DNA of 64,000 nt, taken from assembly GCA_943735955.1 (NCBI GenBank), contig OX030957.1, forward strand, positions 11,901,017-11,965,016, written 5' to 3'. Below are positions 47,601 through 57,404 of this stretch, in pieces. A program made the translations under genes and the position numbers. Numbering within the stretch: position 1 is the stretch's first letter; the number at the start of each line of letters is the position of its first letter. Source of the stretch: Piscicola geometra (lineage: Eukaryota; Annelida; Clitellata; Hirudinida; Piscicolidae). Under the pieces are notes generated by a model. The model searched no databases, had not been told where the DNA came from, and saw nothing but the letters and a program-made list of their open reading frames with translations.

Positions 47601-50489
47601 TTATTTTTTAAAATTATTTAAATAATTATTTTTTTAAATTATTTAAATAATTATTTTTTAAAATTATTTAAATAATTATTTTTTAAAATTATTTAAATAA
47701 TTATTTTTTAAAATTATTTAAATAATTATTTTTTCAAATAATTATTTTTTCAAATAATTATTTTTTAAATTTATTTAAATAAAGATAATTTATTTAAATA
47801 AAGATTTTTAAAACTATTATTTAAATAATTATTTTTTAAAATTATTTAAATAAAGATTTATTAAAATTATTATTTAAATGAAGATTTTTTAAAACTATTA
47901 TTTAAATAAAGATTTTTACAACTATTATTTAAATAAAGATGTAGAGTTTCTGGTTAATATTTTGAGTTATATCTTTTACTTCCCTTCATTTAACTTTGAT
48001 GAATCGGAATTTCCAGTGGCTTTTGTTACTGACCGACTACAACCGGAAGCAGGGAATCAAAATTTTCTCGATTCTCAGCGCTTAGAGATGGATGCAAATA
48101 CTCATAATGATCTCACTGATAAAAAAATAATGAAATCTCCAGAATAGATACGACCCTTCCCAAAAGCCACACAGCGGAAGACAATGAAAGGAGGTAGAAA
48201 AAAAGAAAAAACAAGAATTTCGAACGATACTCCTAATAGAAATGAGTTGAAGGAAGAATTGCTTGCACGACTCTAAAAAAATGGCAATAAAAAAACTTAT
48301 AAAATAACTCCTATACGACGCAAGTTAGATATGGAAATCCCCATCTTAAAAAGAAAAAGAATTGAGACACCTTAAGCAGTTAATTATAGAAAAATTAAAT
48401 TGGATCTGTCTGGGTCTCAAGACAATTAATATTTTGTCAGTCCTATTAGTTATTAAAATACATTCCTTGTTTTTAGACTTAACTGAAACATCTTTTTTTT
48501 CAACTTGAAAAATTTAATTTTTTTCATTTATCAGTCATTGAAAAATATTCTTTGAACTAAAACTTGAGACATCGAAATTTTTATATATTTTTTTTATAAC
48601 ATGAGAATAAATGTTGAAAAACTTGTGTTTACATAAAAACAGTTTAATGTTAAAAGTTTTCTAAATCAGTATTCATTTGCAATAATTTCTGTGAGTTTTT
48701 AAAATTTCTAATACTTAATTTGATGCTTGGCAAACTTTAAATTGTTGGACTTATGGTAATGATCGACGGTGTACGTACATGTGATCGACTTTTAACTCGA
48801 AAACATTTCAATTAGATAAATGAATTAATTAGAAAATAAAGTTTTAATTTTTATAAAAATAAATTTTTAGCATTTTTTTCTCTTTTTAACTTTTTGAGTT
48901 ATAAAAATTTTTTGAAAAAGTGATCGACTTGGTGCACCTTCTTCCTATGTAAAATTTGATTTAAGAAGAAACTATTTTTTCACTTTTTTCATAAAAAAAG
49001 TTATATTTTTTTAAACTTTTGATTATTTCATCTTTATTTTTTGTTATTTTTATGTAGCAGATCCTAACAGCGCTACCAACTGGTAGCATAGTCATATTTC
49101 TACAATAACATTTTGATTTTATTGTATATATTGACTACTTAGGTTATAAATAAAAGATATTTGAAAATTTTTGCTTTCAAAAAATTTCCGGTAGAATAAT
49201 GGTTAATCCAGTCCTAAGAGAATGGATTGAAATTCGAAAATAAATTATTATTCCCCTCCTTAGTATTAAATTATTTTAGAGAATGATTCTTGTTTTTTAT
49301 GAAAGTAAAATTCATCAATTAAAATTATGATTTTCATAATGCTTTCTTAAATAAATTATAGATAATATAGGATGAAATCGAGAAATGTGCATTGTAAAAT
49401 CTATAATTAAAATTTTTTACCTGTTATTTATTTTTACCTTGTCAACCTTAACCCCTGGAAAATTCCTGCATGGTTGACTTGATTAGAGAGTGTTTAAAGG
49501 AGCATGCTATGTGCTAACATGTTTGAGAAATTAGGTAATAATTTTTTCAACCAGAGTATTAATAATATAAATACATTGAAATGAAATATAGTATGATACT
49601 ACCTGTTATAGTATAACGTGAGATCCTCCACCATCTTCTCATTGAGAATCCAGGCATGCTCATTAACCAGATAAAAGAATTTATCTGCCAAATCCATTTC
49701 CAGCATTCCCTGCATGAATGTTGTGGCAGGCATATGTCCTTCCAGCATTTTAATGAGGCCTTCAAACGCCTCTATATCATGGTGCCTCAGAGATGCCAGC
49801 ATCACAGCAGACAGTGTCAAAGTACTTGGCTTCTGCATGAAAGAGTGCACTTTTAGTAACTTTAAGCACTCCTTCCAATGTGGAGTCCTTGACAGAGCAA
49901 TGATCAGCATGGTGCAAATTGTGGGATCAAAAAGGTAGTCATGTTCTTTGCAAAGTGCTTCATACATTTCAAATGCTTTTTTGTAATCTTGTTTCTGATA
50001 AATATGCAAAACTATTCGAATGGCACTTATCAGGGGATTCTTAAGCAACTTTTTGCTTTCTATAGAAGTTGTCAACTTGCCTTGTTTTTCATTGTCATTT
50101 GTTTCAATGTAGTCACAGAGGGAAGATACATTTTCAAAAAAACCTGGAATGTATTCATTTTGCTGAGAAAGTTTAGATAATATTTTTTTGAGATATTCTA
50201 TTTTTATATTTTTAGCTTCTTTAAAAACATTTTCTTCATTCCAATCTGTTCTGAAATATGTTTTGGATTTTAAATTAGCTATCCACTTTTCAATCCAGCT
50301 ATCTAGAAAAGATTCTCTGTTATACTTCTCGGTTGAAATTTTTGGTAAAGTATTGTGTTTAGAAAATGTTCTTTTGCATTCAGATCTTCTTGGAACAATC
50401 AAACTTCGGGTATACAATAAAGGCAAGAAAGAATCTAAATGTCTGTTGCAAATCTTGAAAAAGATTTGCAAACTTTTAAAGACTTGCAT
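44687..50489 (-). CDS. PRORP: Mitochondrial protein-only RNase P, PRORP/MRPP3 (five exons)
   Basis: Cleaves the 5' leader from precursor tRNAs in mitochondria; in animals it works with a methyltransferase/dehydrogenase subcomplex. Minus-strand coding exons: 50489-49603, 45882-45543, 45389-45253, 45141-44946 and 44815-44687. All junctions are GT-AG and in phase, giving 562 codons (human protein about 580). The N-terminus is basic and Ser/Phe-rich like a mitochondrial presequence. Residues about 150-290 carry helical pentatricopeptide-type pairs (NPLISAIRIVLHIYQKQDYK, TICTMLIIALSRTPHWKECL). The zinc-linker CPSCGARI follows, then the NYN nuclease with acidic residues in YDVVIDSLNVAY, RSLDDLFALYA and TRDLLRNH. 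It ends in HWIGDTVHLPC and FWLCIQKK, matching the family's C-terminal zinc residues. DSLN replaces the usual DGLN. An AATAAA lies near 44565-44570 on the same strand. Looks intact. Confidence 0.93.
46150..47080 (+). pseudogene. hAT transposase remnant (GTF2IRD2/ZBED-like)
   Basis: Broken plus-strand frames give AKNAATVKASFIVAEEIAHA, SKSFSERAFSE (then a stop), CEQVCIDQLKTF, SLSKNTIAG and LAENLTTQLADEA. Near 46930 comes RNRGFAISYRSKSL. The order matches hAT transposases of the Charlie/GTF2IRD2 type (AS..V...IA...K.F..GEF, SL...TV..RI..LA..L..QL). Dozens of lesions; antisense to PRORP, within its intron. Confidence 0.65.
47220..47945. repeat. AT-rich minisatellite around ATTTAAAT palindromes
   Basis: Outer units of about 27-28 bp (CTATTATTTAAATAAAGATTT plus a T/A run) flank an inner block of about 23-bp units (AATTATTTAAATAATTATTT). 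The inner units can pair with themselves, so this is a strong cruciform-prone tract. Confidence 0.93.
47960..48385 (+). pseudogene. pogo/Tigger-like transposase C-terminal fragment
   Basis: Plus-strand frames with one stop give IRPFPKATQRKTMKGGRKKE, then KTRISNDTPNRNELKEELLA. This resembles the post-DDE tail of pogo/Tigger transposases, which carries RPFPKA...RKT..GRKKGK...LTDTP.KNE. Catalytic part absent; lies antisense in the PRORP intron. Confidence 0.55.
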
Positions 50490-50519
50490 GATGACAAAAA
50501 TCTGTAAAACGAGTGACTA

Positions 50520-50785
50520 GAATCTAGTCACAGGATAAAGGAAGAGGTTATGATGCCGAATAACCACTTTTTGTTAATGTCTAGGCAATAGCTACAGGTC
50601 CGACACTCAAATGTGTAAAAGTTATCACGTATGTTTAGGGAGTTAATCCATATATATACTACTATAGGTATATGGTTAAACCACGCAGATCTTTGACCTC
50701 TATATTGGTTTTTTTAAAAACATATATATTTAATAATAATTATTATATAAAAAAATTTATATAGATATTTATGTTTATGTATATA
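50520..50785. other. 5' flank of PRORP
   Basis: Divergent region upstream of the PRORP ATG (minus strand). No TATA box or named site was identified with confidence. Confidence 0.3.
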
Positions 50786-51445
50786 AATTATTTTTTACTA
50801 TTATGTCATAGTCGCACTTATAGTTGTACAACATGTGATGGTTTTCCCAATATTTATCTAATTTTATTTCAAATTTATCTGTATTTTCAGCTTTTGCGAT
50901 CTCATCAGGCAAGCAATTCCAAACTGTTACCACTCTATGTGTATAAAAAAATTTTTTTTTCTTTTGGCACTGTTTTTTGGATAATTTTAGTGAATTTCCT
51001 CTTGATTGCCATGTATTACGTGTGAAAATATCTTCCGTTATTTTACTGTCATATTTATTATTAAGTATTTTATAGGTTTCGATCATGTCCCGTCGAAGTC
51101 TTCGGTATTTTAATGTTGGCAACTTAATTACTTTAAGTCTATCGTTGTAAGTCTTGTCTTTTAGGTAAGGTAGCATTTTTGTAGCCCTTCTTTGCACATT
51201 TTCTATGCAATCAATTTGATTTTTTAATGAATGGCTCCATATACTGCTAAGGTATTCTAGATGGGGCCTAACTATACCTTAAAATAATAATCTAAATGTT
51301 TTTGTATCAATAAATTTAAACGTTCTTCTTATTAGTCCTAATATTTGGTTAGCTTTATTTACTTATTTTTGTATGTGAATATCGAATTTTAAATTCTTGT
51401 CTATAATTACACCAAGGTCTTTTTCATACTCTATACTTTCTAAAA
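50786..51445 (-). pseudogene. CR1/Rex1-like LINE 3' end
   Basis: The minus-strand frame 51197-50775 reads MQRRATKMLPYLKDKTYNDR, then LPTLKYRRLRRDMIETYKIL, HRVVTVWNCLPDEIAKAENT and FEIKLDKYW, the C-terminus typical of Rex1/CR1 ORF2. Upstream (to 51440) decayed frames give YEKDLGVIIDKNLKF and GLIRRTFKF. 5'-truncated and frameshifted. Confidence 0.82.
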
Positions 51446-51454
51446 CTACTTTTC

Positions 51455-51715
51455 AATCAATCAATCACTAATGATTTGTATAGCGCCCTTTACTAAGTGA
51501 ACAAAAGCGCTCAGCCATCACCTCTTGAACAAATACGTCTTCAGGCCTCGACGGAAAGTTATGAGTGACTTAGTTGAGGTTAAAGAAGAAGGTAAAGAAT
51601 TCCATAAAAGAGAACCACAGTAAGAAAAAGAACGTTTAGCAAAAGAGTGTTTAACTGGAAAACGAAAAGAACGCTTAAAGGTAGATGATCTTAGACCAGA
51701 TTTAGAGGGTTGATA
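51455..51715 (-). repeat. L2/CR1-like LINE 3' end, second copy
   Basis: About 95% similar by eye to 14372-14640, in the same orientation: TCAATCAATCACTAATGATT, GCGCCCTTTACTAAGTGAAC and CTTCAGGCCTCGACGGAAAG. Contains only the last part of the ORF2 C-terminus plus the (TTGA)n tail. Confidence 0.85.
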
Positions 51716-51784
51716 ACTTATATTTTTAATGTATTGTGTTTTATTAATAATAAATATAATTAAGAAATTTTTTTTTACAATTAT

Positions 51785-51920
51785 ATTTTATCCATTTAAA
51801 CCCTAAACGTAACCCTAACTCTAACCTAACCTAACCCTAAACTTAACCTAAATCTTAACCATAATCTCAATCTTAACCCCTACCATAAATTTAACCTTAA
51901 TCTTAACCCTTGGTTCCAAG
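51785..51920 (-). repeat. Degenerate telomere-like (CCCTAA) tract
   Basis: CCCTAAACGTAACCCTAACT, CTAACCTAACCTAACCCTAA and later AACCTTAATCTTAACCC. It lies immediately 5' of the LINE that starts at 51921, opposite in strand sense to the tract at 32935. Confidence 0.75.
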
Positions 51921-54900
51921 GTTGTCATAGCCAAAGGGTGGCAGTGGGGATAAGCTCCCACTGCCTATAAAGTGCTCCTTTAGGGCGTGCGTCTCTGTAC
52001 CGCCTCTGTACCAACTCCTGGCCTGCTCGTGGCGGAACTGCTTTTACTGACAGAAGGGACGAAGGCGGGTCATTGGCGCCTTAAAACCAGTCGCTTCGGG
52101 CAGATGGGGCTCGTCAGCCCAGGAAGGCAACCCATCTAAGAGAAGGAAAACTCTGACTACCAACCGCTGCTGCCTTGCAGGCTATCCATTCATGGAAAAG
52201 GCTTTGGGAGTCAACCCCGAGAAAAAATCAGGAGTCGGAGTCCCTAAGGCGGTGGATCGTCATCTATGATGTCCTTCCGGCAACTCCTGCAGCCAAGTCG
52301 GCTTTAAGCGTGGTGCTTGCACCCCCTTGGATCTAGTCGACGATGCCGAGAGGGGGGTCCTGTTGTTTGGGCAGCACAAGACCTCCACACGCTTTGCCCA
52401 GGCTAGCGCTCTGGAGATGTTCACTCCAGTCTTGCTTCACGGCGAGAGCACAAACAAGAAGACAGCAGTTTACGGGTTATAAGTCCCTGCTCAATTGGCG
52501 TAGAGCTGGACGCCACTGGTTGTCTTCAATGGTGGGAGGGACCCTCGCAGTCGCATGGTAACGACCGCCGTCCTAAGCCGGGCAGCCCCCGGTCAATAAA
52601 GTGTTACTCGTCACGGCCTGCCTGCTTCAGTGGGTGCCTGGAGCTTAGAGCACAGCTCAACAAGCAGGCCGTTATCTTCACGCACCAAACAACTACAAAT
52701 ACAAAAAGATGGAGATTCCAGCTCTCCGTATCGCAAGCTGGAATGTACGTACTATGCGCACTGGACTGAGTGATGATCTTCGTAAGATTGAAGACCTTCG
52801 CAAGATCATGAGCTGCACAGACTAAACATTGATGTTGCAGCCCTACAGGAAACGCGTCTTCCAGAGTCTGGATCCTTGAGGGAGGAACACTACACATTCT
52901 TTTGGCAGGGTAAAGGAGAAGAGGAGACCAGGGAACATGGAGTCGGCTTCGCCATCAAGAAGACCCTGCTTTGTATGTCCGAACCTCCTTCCCGCGGCAC
53001 AGAGAGAATCCTCACTCTACGCCTTCTCACAGCATCTGGCTTTGCTAATCTTCTGTGCATCTATGCACCGACCATGCAAGCCAGCACCGAGACTAAAGAT
53101 CAATTCTACGAACAACTAAGCAGCGTTATTGCCACAGTCTCTGCCTCCGAACACCTCTACCTTCTGGGAGATTTTAACGCCCGTGTTGGCTCTGACCACG
53201 ACTCATGGCCAGATGTGCTAGATCACCATGGCATCGGGAAAATGAACGAAAACGGCCAGAGACTTCTCGAATTCTGTTGCTACCACAACCTGTGCGTAAC
53301 AAACACATACTTCCAGAGCAAAGCATGTCACAAGGTGTCTTGGAGACATCCAAGATCAAATCATTGGCATCAACTGGACTTGATCATCACCAGGCACAAC
53401 TTGTTGAACAACGTCCGCAGCACCAGAGCTTACCATAGTGCCGATTGCGATACAGACCACTCTCTGATCGCGTCAAAGATAAAGTTTTGCCCCAAGAGGC
53501 TCCACCTCTCCAAGAAGAAATGCCAGCCGAAAATCAACACCTATCAGACCACCCATCAGGCCAAGAACCAGGAGTTCATAGATCGGCTGGGGGAGCTGCA
53601 ACACTGCGACCAAGAGCCTAATGCGGAAGTCAGATGGAACTCGCTTCGGAATACCATCTTCAGAACTGCTTTACTCACGTATGGTAAAAAGGAACACAAG
53701 AACACCGATTGGTTCGAAGCGAATGCGGCAGATCTTGAGCCTGTTATTGACGCCAAGAGAATGGCATTTATTGATTACAAACGCGACCCGAGTCAGTCCA
53801 CCTTCAAAGAGTTGAAAGCTGCCCGAAGAAAAGCCCAGCAGACGGCTCGAGGCTGCGCAAATGACTATTGGCTTCAACTGGCGAATAGCATCCAACAAGC
53901 GTCAGACGCTGGCAACGTAAGGAGCATGTATGAAAGCATCAAAAAAGCAACAGGCAAGTCAGCAAAGAAGACTGCACCCTTAAAGTCCAAATCAGGAGAG
54001 ACCATCACAGACAAAGACAAACAAATGGCAAGGTGGGTCGAACACTATCTGGAACTTTATTCAAAAGAAAACTCTGTGACTCAGATAGCACTGGACGCTA
54101 TTGAAGACTTGCCAGTCTTGGAAGAGCTGGATGTCGAGCCGACCATGGACGAACTCAGCAAAGCTATTGATGCCTTAAAGAGTGGAAAAGCACCAGGAGA
54201 CGATGGCATCCCACCAAAAATAATCAAATGTGGTAAACCGTCTCTACTAGAACCACTTCACAAGCTCCTTTGCCTATGTTGGAGAGAAGGTAGAGTTCCA
54301 CAGGACATGCGCAATGCCAAGATTGCCACCCTGTATAAAAACAAGGGCGACCGCAGCGACTGCAACAACTACAGGGGCATCTCACTGCTTAGCGTCGTGG
54401 GTAAAGCTTTCGCAAGCGTTGTCCTCACCCGTCTCCAAGTCCTAGCAAGTCGTGTGTATCCTGAATCGCAATGCGGCTTCAGATCAGGAAGATCCACAGT
54501 CGACATGATCTTCTCCGTGCGTCAGCTCCAGGAAAAGTGCAGAGAGCAGTGGATGCCGCTGTCTATCGCCTTTATCGACCTAACTAAGGCATTCGACCTT
54601 GTAAGCAGGAACGGCCTATTTCGGCTACTTAAGAAGATCGGCTGTCCACCTCGGCTGCTCAACATTACAACTTCTTATCACGAAAAAACGCAAGGTGTGG
54701 TCAGCTACGATGGGGAGACCTCAGAGTCCATCAAAATCAAGAGTGGGGTCAAACAGGGTTGTGTGCTAGCGCCTACATTATTCGGTATCTTCTTCTCGAT
54801 GCTGTTGAACTTTGCATTTAAAGAGTCTGCCGACGGTGTCCATTTACACACCAGAAGTGACGGGAAACTGCTGAACATGGCACGCCTAAGAGCAAAGACA

Positions 54901-55757
54901 AAAATTCGCACTGTCCTCATCAGAGACATGCTGTTCGCTGATGATGCGGCCCTGGTGGCACACACGGTGGAACGCCTTCAGCAGCTGATGAATCGCTTTG
55001 CTCAGGCTTGCAGGGAATTCGGTCTGACCATCAGTATCAAGAAAACCAACATCATGGGTCAAGACATTCCTGCTCCACCCTCAATCACAATCGACAATCA
55101 GATGCTGGAGGCCACTGACAAGTTCACATACTTGGGTTCCGTCATTACTAGCAGCCTATCACTCGACATTGAGATTGATAAGAGGCTCGCCAAAGCAGCC
55201 AGCGTCATGGCCAGATTGAGCAAACGTGTATGGACCAACAACCAACTGACACGAAACACCAAGCTCAAAGTGTACCAGACATGCGTTCTCAGCACTCTGT
55301 TGTATGGCAGCGAAACCTGGACCACCTATGCCAGGCAAGAAGATCGTCTCGAAAGCTTTCATCTTCGCTGTCTCCGACGCATCCTTGGCATAACATGGCA
55401 AGACAAAGTCACCAACACAGCCGTACTCAATCAAGCCAACTCACTCAGCATACACCTCCTTCTATGCCAAAGACGTTTACGCTGGCTGGGTCACGTGCGT
55501 AGAATGGAAGAAGGTCGCATACCCAAGGACATCCTCTATGGCGAGCTGGCTACAGGACAACGTCCAGTTGGTCGCTCGCAACTACGCTTCAAAGACGTCT
55601 GCAAACGCGATCTCAAACTTACGGGTATCGACCCTGGCAGATGGGAAGAGCTAGCCGATGACTGGAGGGGCTGGTGCCAGACTGTCCACAAAGGCATCAA
55701 AAAGGGCGAGGAAGAACGCAGGCAACATCTGGAATCACGAAGGCAAAGAAGAAAAAG
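51921..55757 (+). mobile_element. Non-LTR LINE copy 1, near complete
   Basis: 5' untranslated region 51921-52708, GC-rich, beginning GTTGTCATAGCCAAAGGGTG as in copy 2. The ORF starts at the ATG at 52709 (MEIPALRIASWNVRTMRTGL), but a small indel near 52800 shifts it out of frame. The rest is open as 52876-55764. The family is an apurinic-endonuclease LINE of RTE-like style, though I cannot fix the clade. Only copy 2 (17197-20975) keeps the family's terminal Cys finger. Confidence 0.92.
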
Positions 55758-55764
55758 TATTTAA
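52876..55764 (+). CDS. LINE ORF2: endonuclease and reverse transcriptase
   Basis: 962-codon frame; the true N-terminus lies 56 codons upstream in another frame (see 52709). The apurinic-type endonuclease shows LYLLGDFNARVG (about residues 94-105), QLDLIITR and CDTDHSLIASK (about 191). The linker is shared with copy 2. The RT shows AKIATLYKNKGDRSDCNNYR, GFRSGRSTVDMIF, FIDLTKAFDLVSRNGLF, SGVKQGCVLAPTLFGIFF and MLFADDAALV (FADD at 687-690, complete). A thumb and C-terminal part follow with YLGSVITSS, LLYGSETW, CLRRILGITWQDK and RRLRWLGHVRRM. It stops at RRQRRKSI, where copy 2 continues for about 50 residues into a Cys-rich finger. Domains look catalytically whole, but the frameshift and lost C-terminus argue against autonomy. 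Confidence 0.9.
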   Translation: MREEHYTFFWQGKGEEETREHGVGFAIKKTLLCMSEPPSRGTERILTLRLLTASGFANLLCIYAPTMQASTETKDQFYEQLSSVIATVSASEHLYLLGDFNARVGSDHDSWPDVLDHHGIGKMNENGQRLLEFCCYHNLCVTNTYFQSKACHKVSWRHPRSNHWHQLDLIITRHNLLNNVRSTRAYHSADCDTDHSLIASKIKFCPKRLHLSKKKCQPKINTYQTTHQAKNQEFIDRLGELQHCDQEPNAEVRWNSLRNTIFRTALLTYGKKEHKNTDWFEANAADLEPVIDAKRMAFIDYKRDPSQSTFKELKAARRKAQQTARGCANDYWLQLANSIQQASDAGNVRSMYESIKKATGKSAKKTAPLKSKSGETITDKDKQMARWVEHYLELYSKENSVTQIALDAIEDLPVLEELDVEPTMDELSKAIDALKSGKAPGDDGIPPKIIKCGKPSLLEPLHKLLCLCWREGRVPQDMRNAKIATLYKNKGDRSDCNNYRGISLLSVVGKAFASVVLTRLQVLASRVYPESQCGFRSGRSTVDMIFSVRQLQEKCREQWMPLSIAFIDLTKAFDLVSRNGLFRLLKKIGCPPRLLNITTSYHEKTQGVVSYDGETSESIKIKSGVKQGCVLAPTLFGIFFSMLLNFAFKESADGVHLHTRSDGKLLNMARLRAKTKIRTVLIRDMLFADDAALVAHTVERLQQLMNRFAQACREFGLTISIKKTNIMGQDIPAPPSITIDNQMLEATDKFTYLGSVITSSLSLDIEIDKRLAKAASVMARLSKRVWTNNQLTRNTKLKVYQTCVLSTLLYGSETWTTYARQEDRLESFHLRCLRRILGITWQDKVTNTAVLNQANSLSIHLLLCQRRLRWLGHVRRMEEGRIPKDILYGELATGQRPVGRSQLRFKDVCKRDLKLTGIDPGRWEELADDWRGWCQTVHKGIKKGEEERRQHLESRRQRRKSI

Positions 55765-56229
55765 ATATAAAATGTATAAACAAAATTGTAATAAAAAGAA
55801 AAATTGTATATAAAATTTTTTTATAAAATAAAAAAAAAATTTTTTGTGTGGTTTCTTCAACGATTTGTCAATACCAGTCTCTGTCATGGCCTCCTATCTT
55901 ATCGTAAGCAGCCTCTTTTCGTATCTTGAGAATTCAGTCGATTATTTTTATTCAGTCCGAGTACTACACTGGATTGTAGTTTATGAACGTTTTTATTGTC
56001 GTTTCTGACATTTTAAAGTTTTAGCTAGAACCAGCCTCATCTAAACCCACATCAACTAGAATTCTTATCTGACTTTTTTGCTATTCTTATTTCTAAATTT
56101 TAACAGGTTTATCAATCAATATTGTATGGCGCTTTTTTAAATTCAAAAGCGTTTTCAAATAAATTTGTTAAAACAGTTTCAACCCCTATAGAATATAAAT
56201 TTATATATATATATATAAATTTAAATTAA
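55765..56229. other. AT-rich spacer with a LINE tail remnant
   Basis: No gene. At 56112-56165 TCAATCAATATTGTATGGCG plus AAAAGCG resembles the L2/CR1-type tail (minus orientation). Confidence 0.45.
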
Positions 56230-56837
56230 ATACAAACAGCTATCAATTTGACACCTCTCAGAGGTCCTCTGCAGATTGGAATGAGGAAGTGACACTGAGG
56301 GTGGATTCTTTCGTCTATTTGGGCGGTGTTTGAGAGGTGGGAGTTATTCAAGTTAGAGTTTGAATCACATACTAAAGAAACGTAAGCCCCGTAAACAAAA
56401 GTTAAAAACAAAATTACGCGAGTTCGCTTTGACAAAATAATTTTGCAAAAAACTTTAAAAATTTGTATAAACAATCTTCAAACACACATCACAATCCAAC
56501 ACACGAACATTCAACCACAGTCTCTGTTGGTACGGAACAGCCACAAAAAATACCTCACAAATATCAATCTGGATGAGACAGGAAGTGACATTGACGATTG
56601 ATTCTTGTGTCTTGTTGGGTGGTGTTTGAACGATGGTTGTTATGTGATGCTGAACTACAAATTTAAGAAAATCAATTATTTGAGCAGACAAGCAGGCACC
56701 CATGGTGGTTGAAGGGCTCCGATGGAAAGGTGTGAAAGGGACTGCCAAACTGGTCTACTGAGGAGCTCTGAGGCTGTGATGGATAATTCACTTGCGGTTT
56801 CAACAATGATTATATAATAAATAGGTTTTTTCAAAAG
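56230..56837 (-). pseudogene. Unknown coding-like remnant, 3' part
   Basis: Minus-strand frames (down to 56676, then 56748-56455 in another frame) have no known domain. If the hAT element at 56846-59044 and one copy of its 8-bp duplication are left out, the frame from 59494 joins this one without a stop, suggesting the element landed in an open frame. Two diverged roughly 60-bp direct repeats are present (around 56266-56330 and 56560-56630, both with AATGTCACTTCCT-like cores in minus sense). Confidence 0.35.
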
Positions 56838-57367
56838 ATTGAGAGTAGAGACCGACCGAAATTCGGTTTCGGCGCCGAAATTGCAAATTTTCTTAGTTTC
56901 GGCCATTTTTCGGTTTCGGCCGAATCAAATTTTACAATTTCGGTCATTTTTCGGTTTCGGCCGAAAATAATTTTGTAATTTCGGCTCAATTTCGGTTTCG
57001 GCCGAAATGGATCTCATATTTACCGAAAAACCAAAATTTTTATTTATTTATGTAGTTTATCTGATATATCTGTATCCTCAATCGAACTATTAAGTTCTGA
57101 TTCGATTCTCTATTAGATATCTATTAGTTATCGTGGTTGATTGATTTATGGGTGTCATCAGACTAATTATTCGAATAACATATACAAGCATCTGGAATAA
57201 CAATCATGTATTTGAAATTTAAGTAAATTGGGATACGTTCAATGATGATATTTAACAAAACTTTTTTTAAGCAAATTCTATTAGATATCTATTAGATGTG
57301 ATGGGAAAGTTAAATGCATCTTTGGCAATGATCCAGAGGGTCGATTTATTAGAGGTACACACACAAA

Positions 57368-57404
<37 letters not shown>

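Larger units (their letters stand above)
45883..49602 (-). other. PRORP intron 1, 3.7 kb, filled with transposon debris
   Basis: Donor AACAG|GTAGTA and acceptor TTTTTCCAG on the minus strand. It contains a decayed hAT (46150-47075), an AT minisatellite (47220-47945) and a pogo-like fragment (47960-48385), all annotated separately. The rest is AT-rich and empty. Confidence 0.85.
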
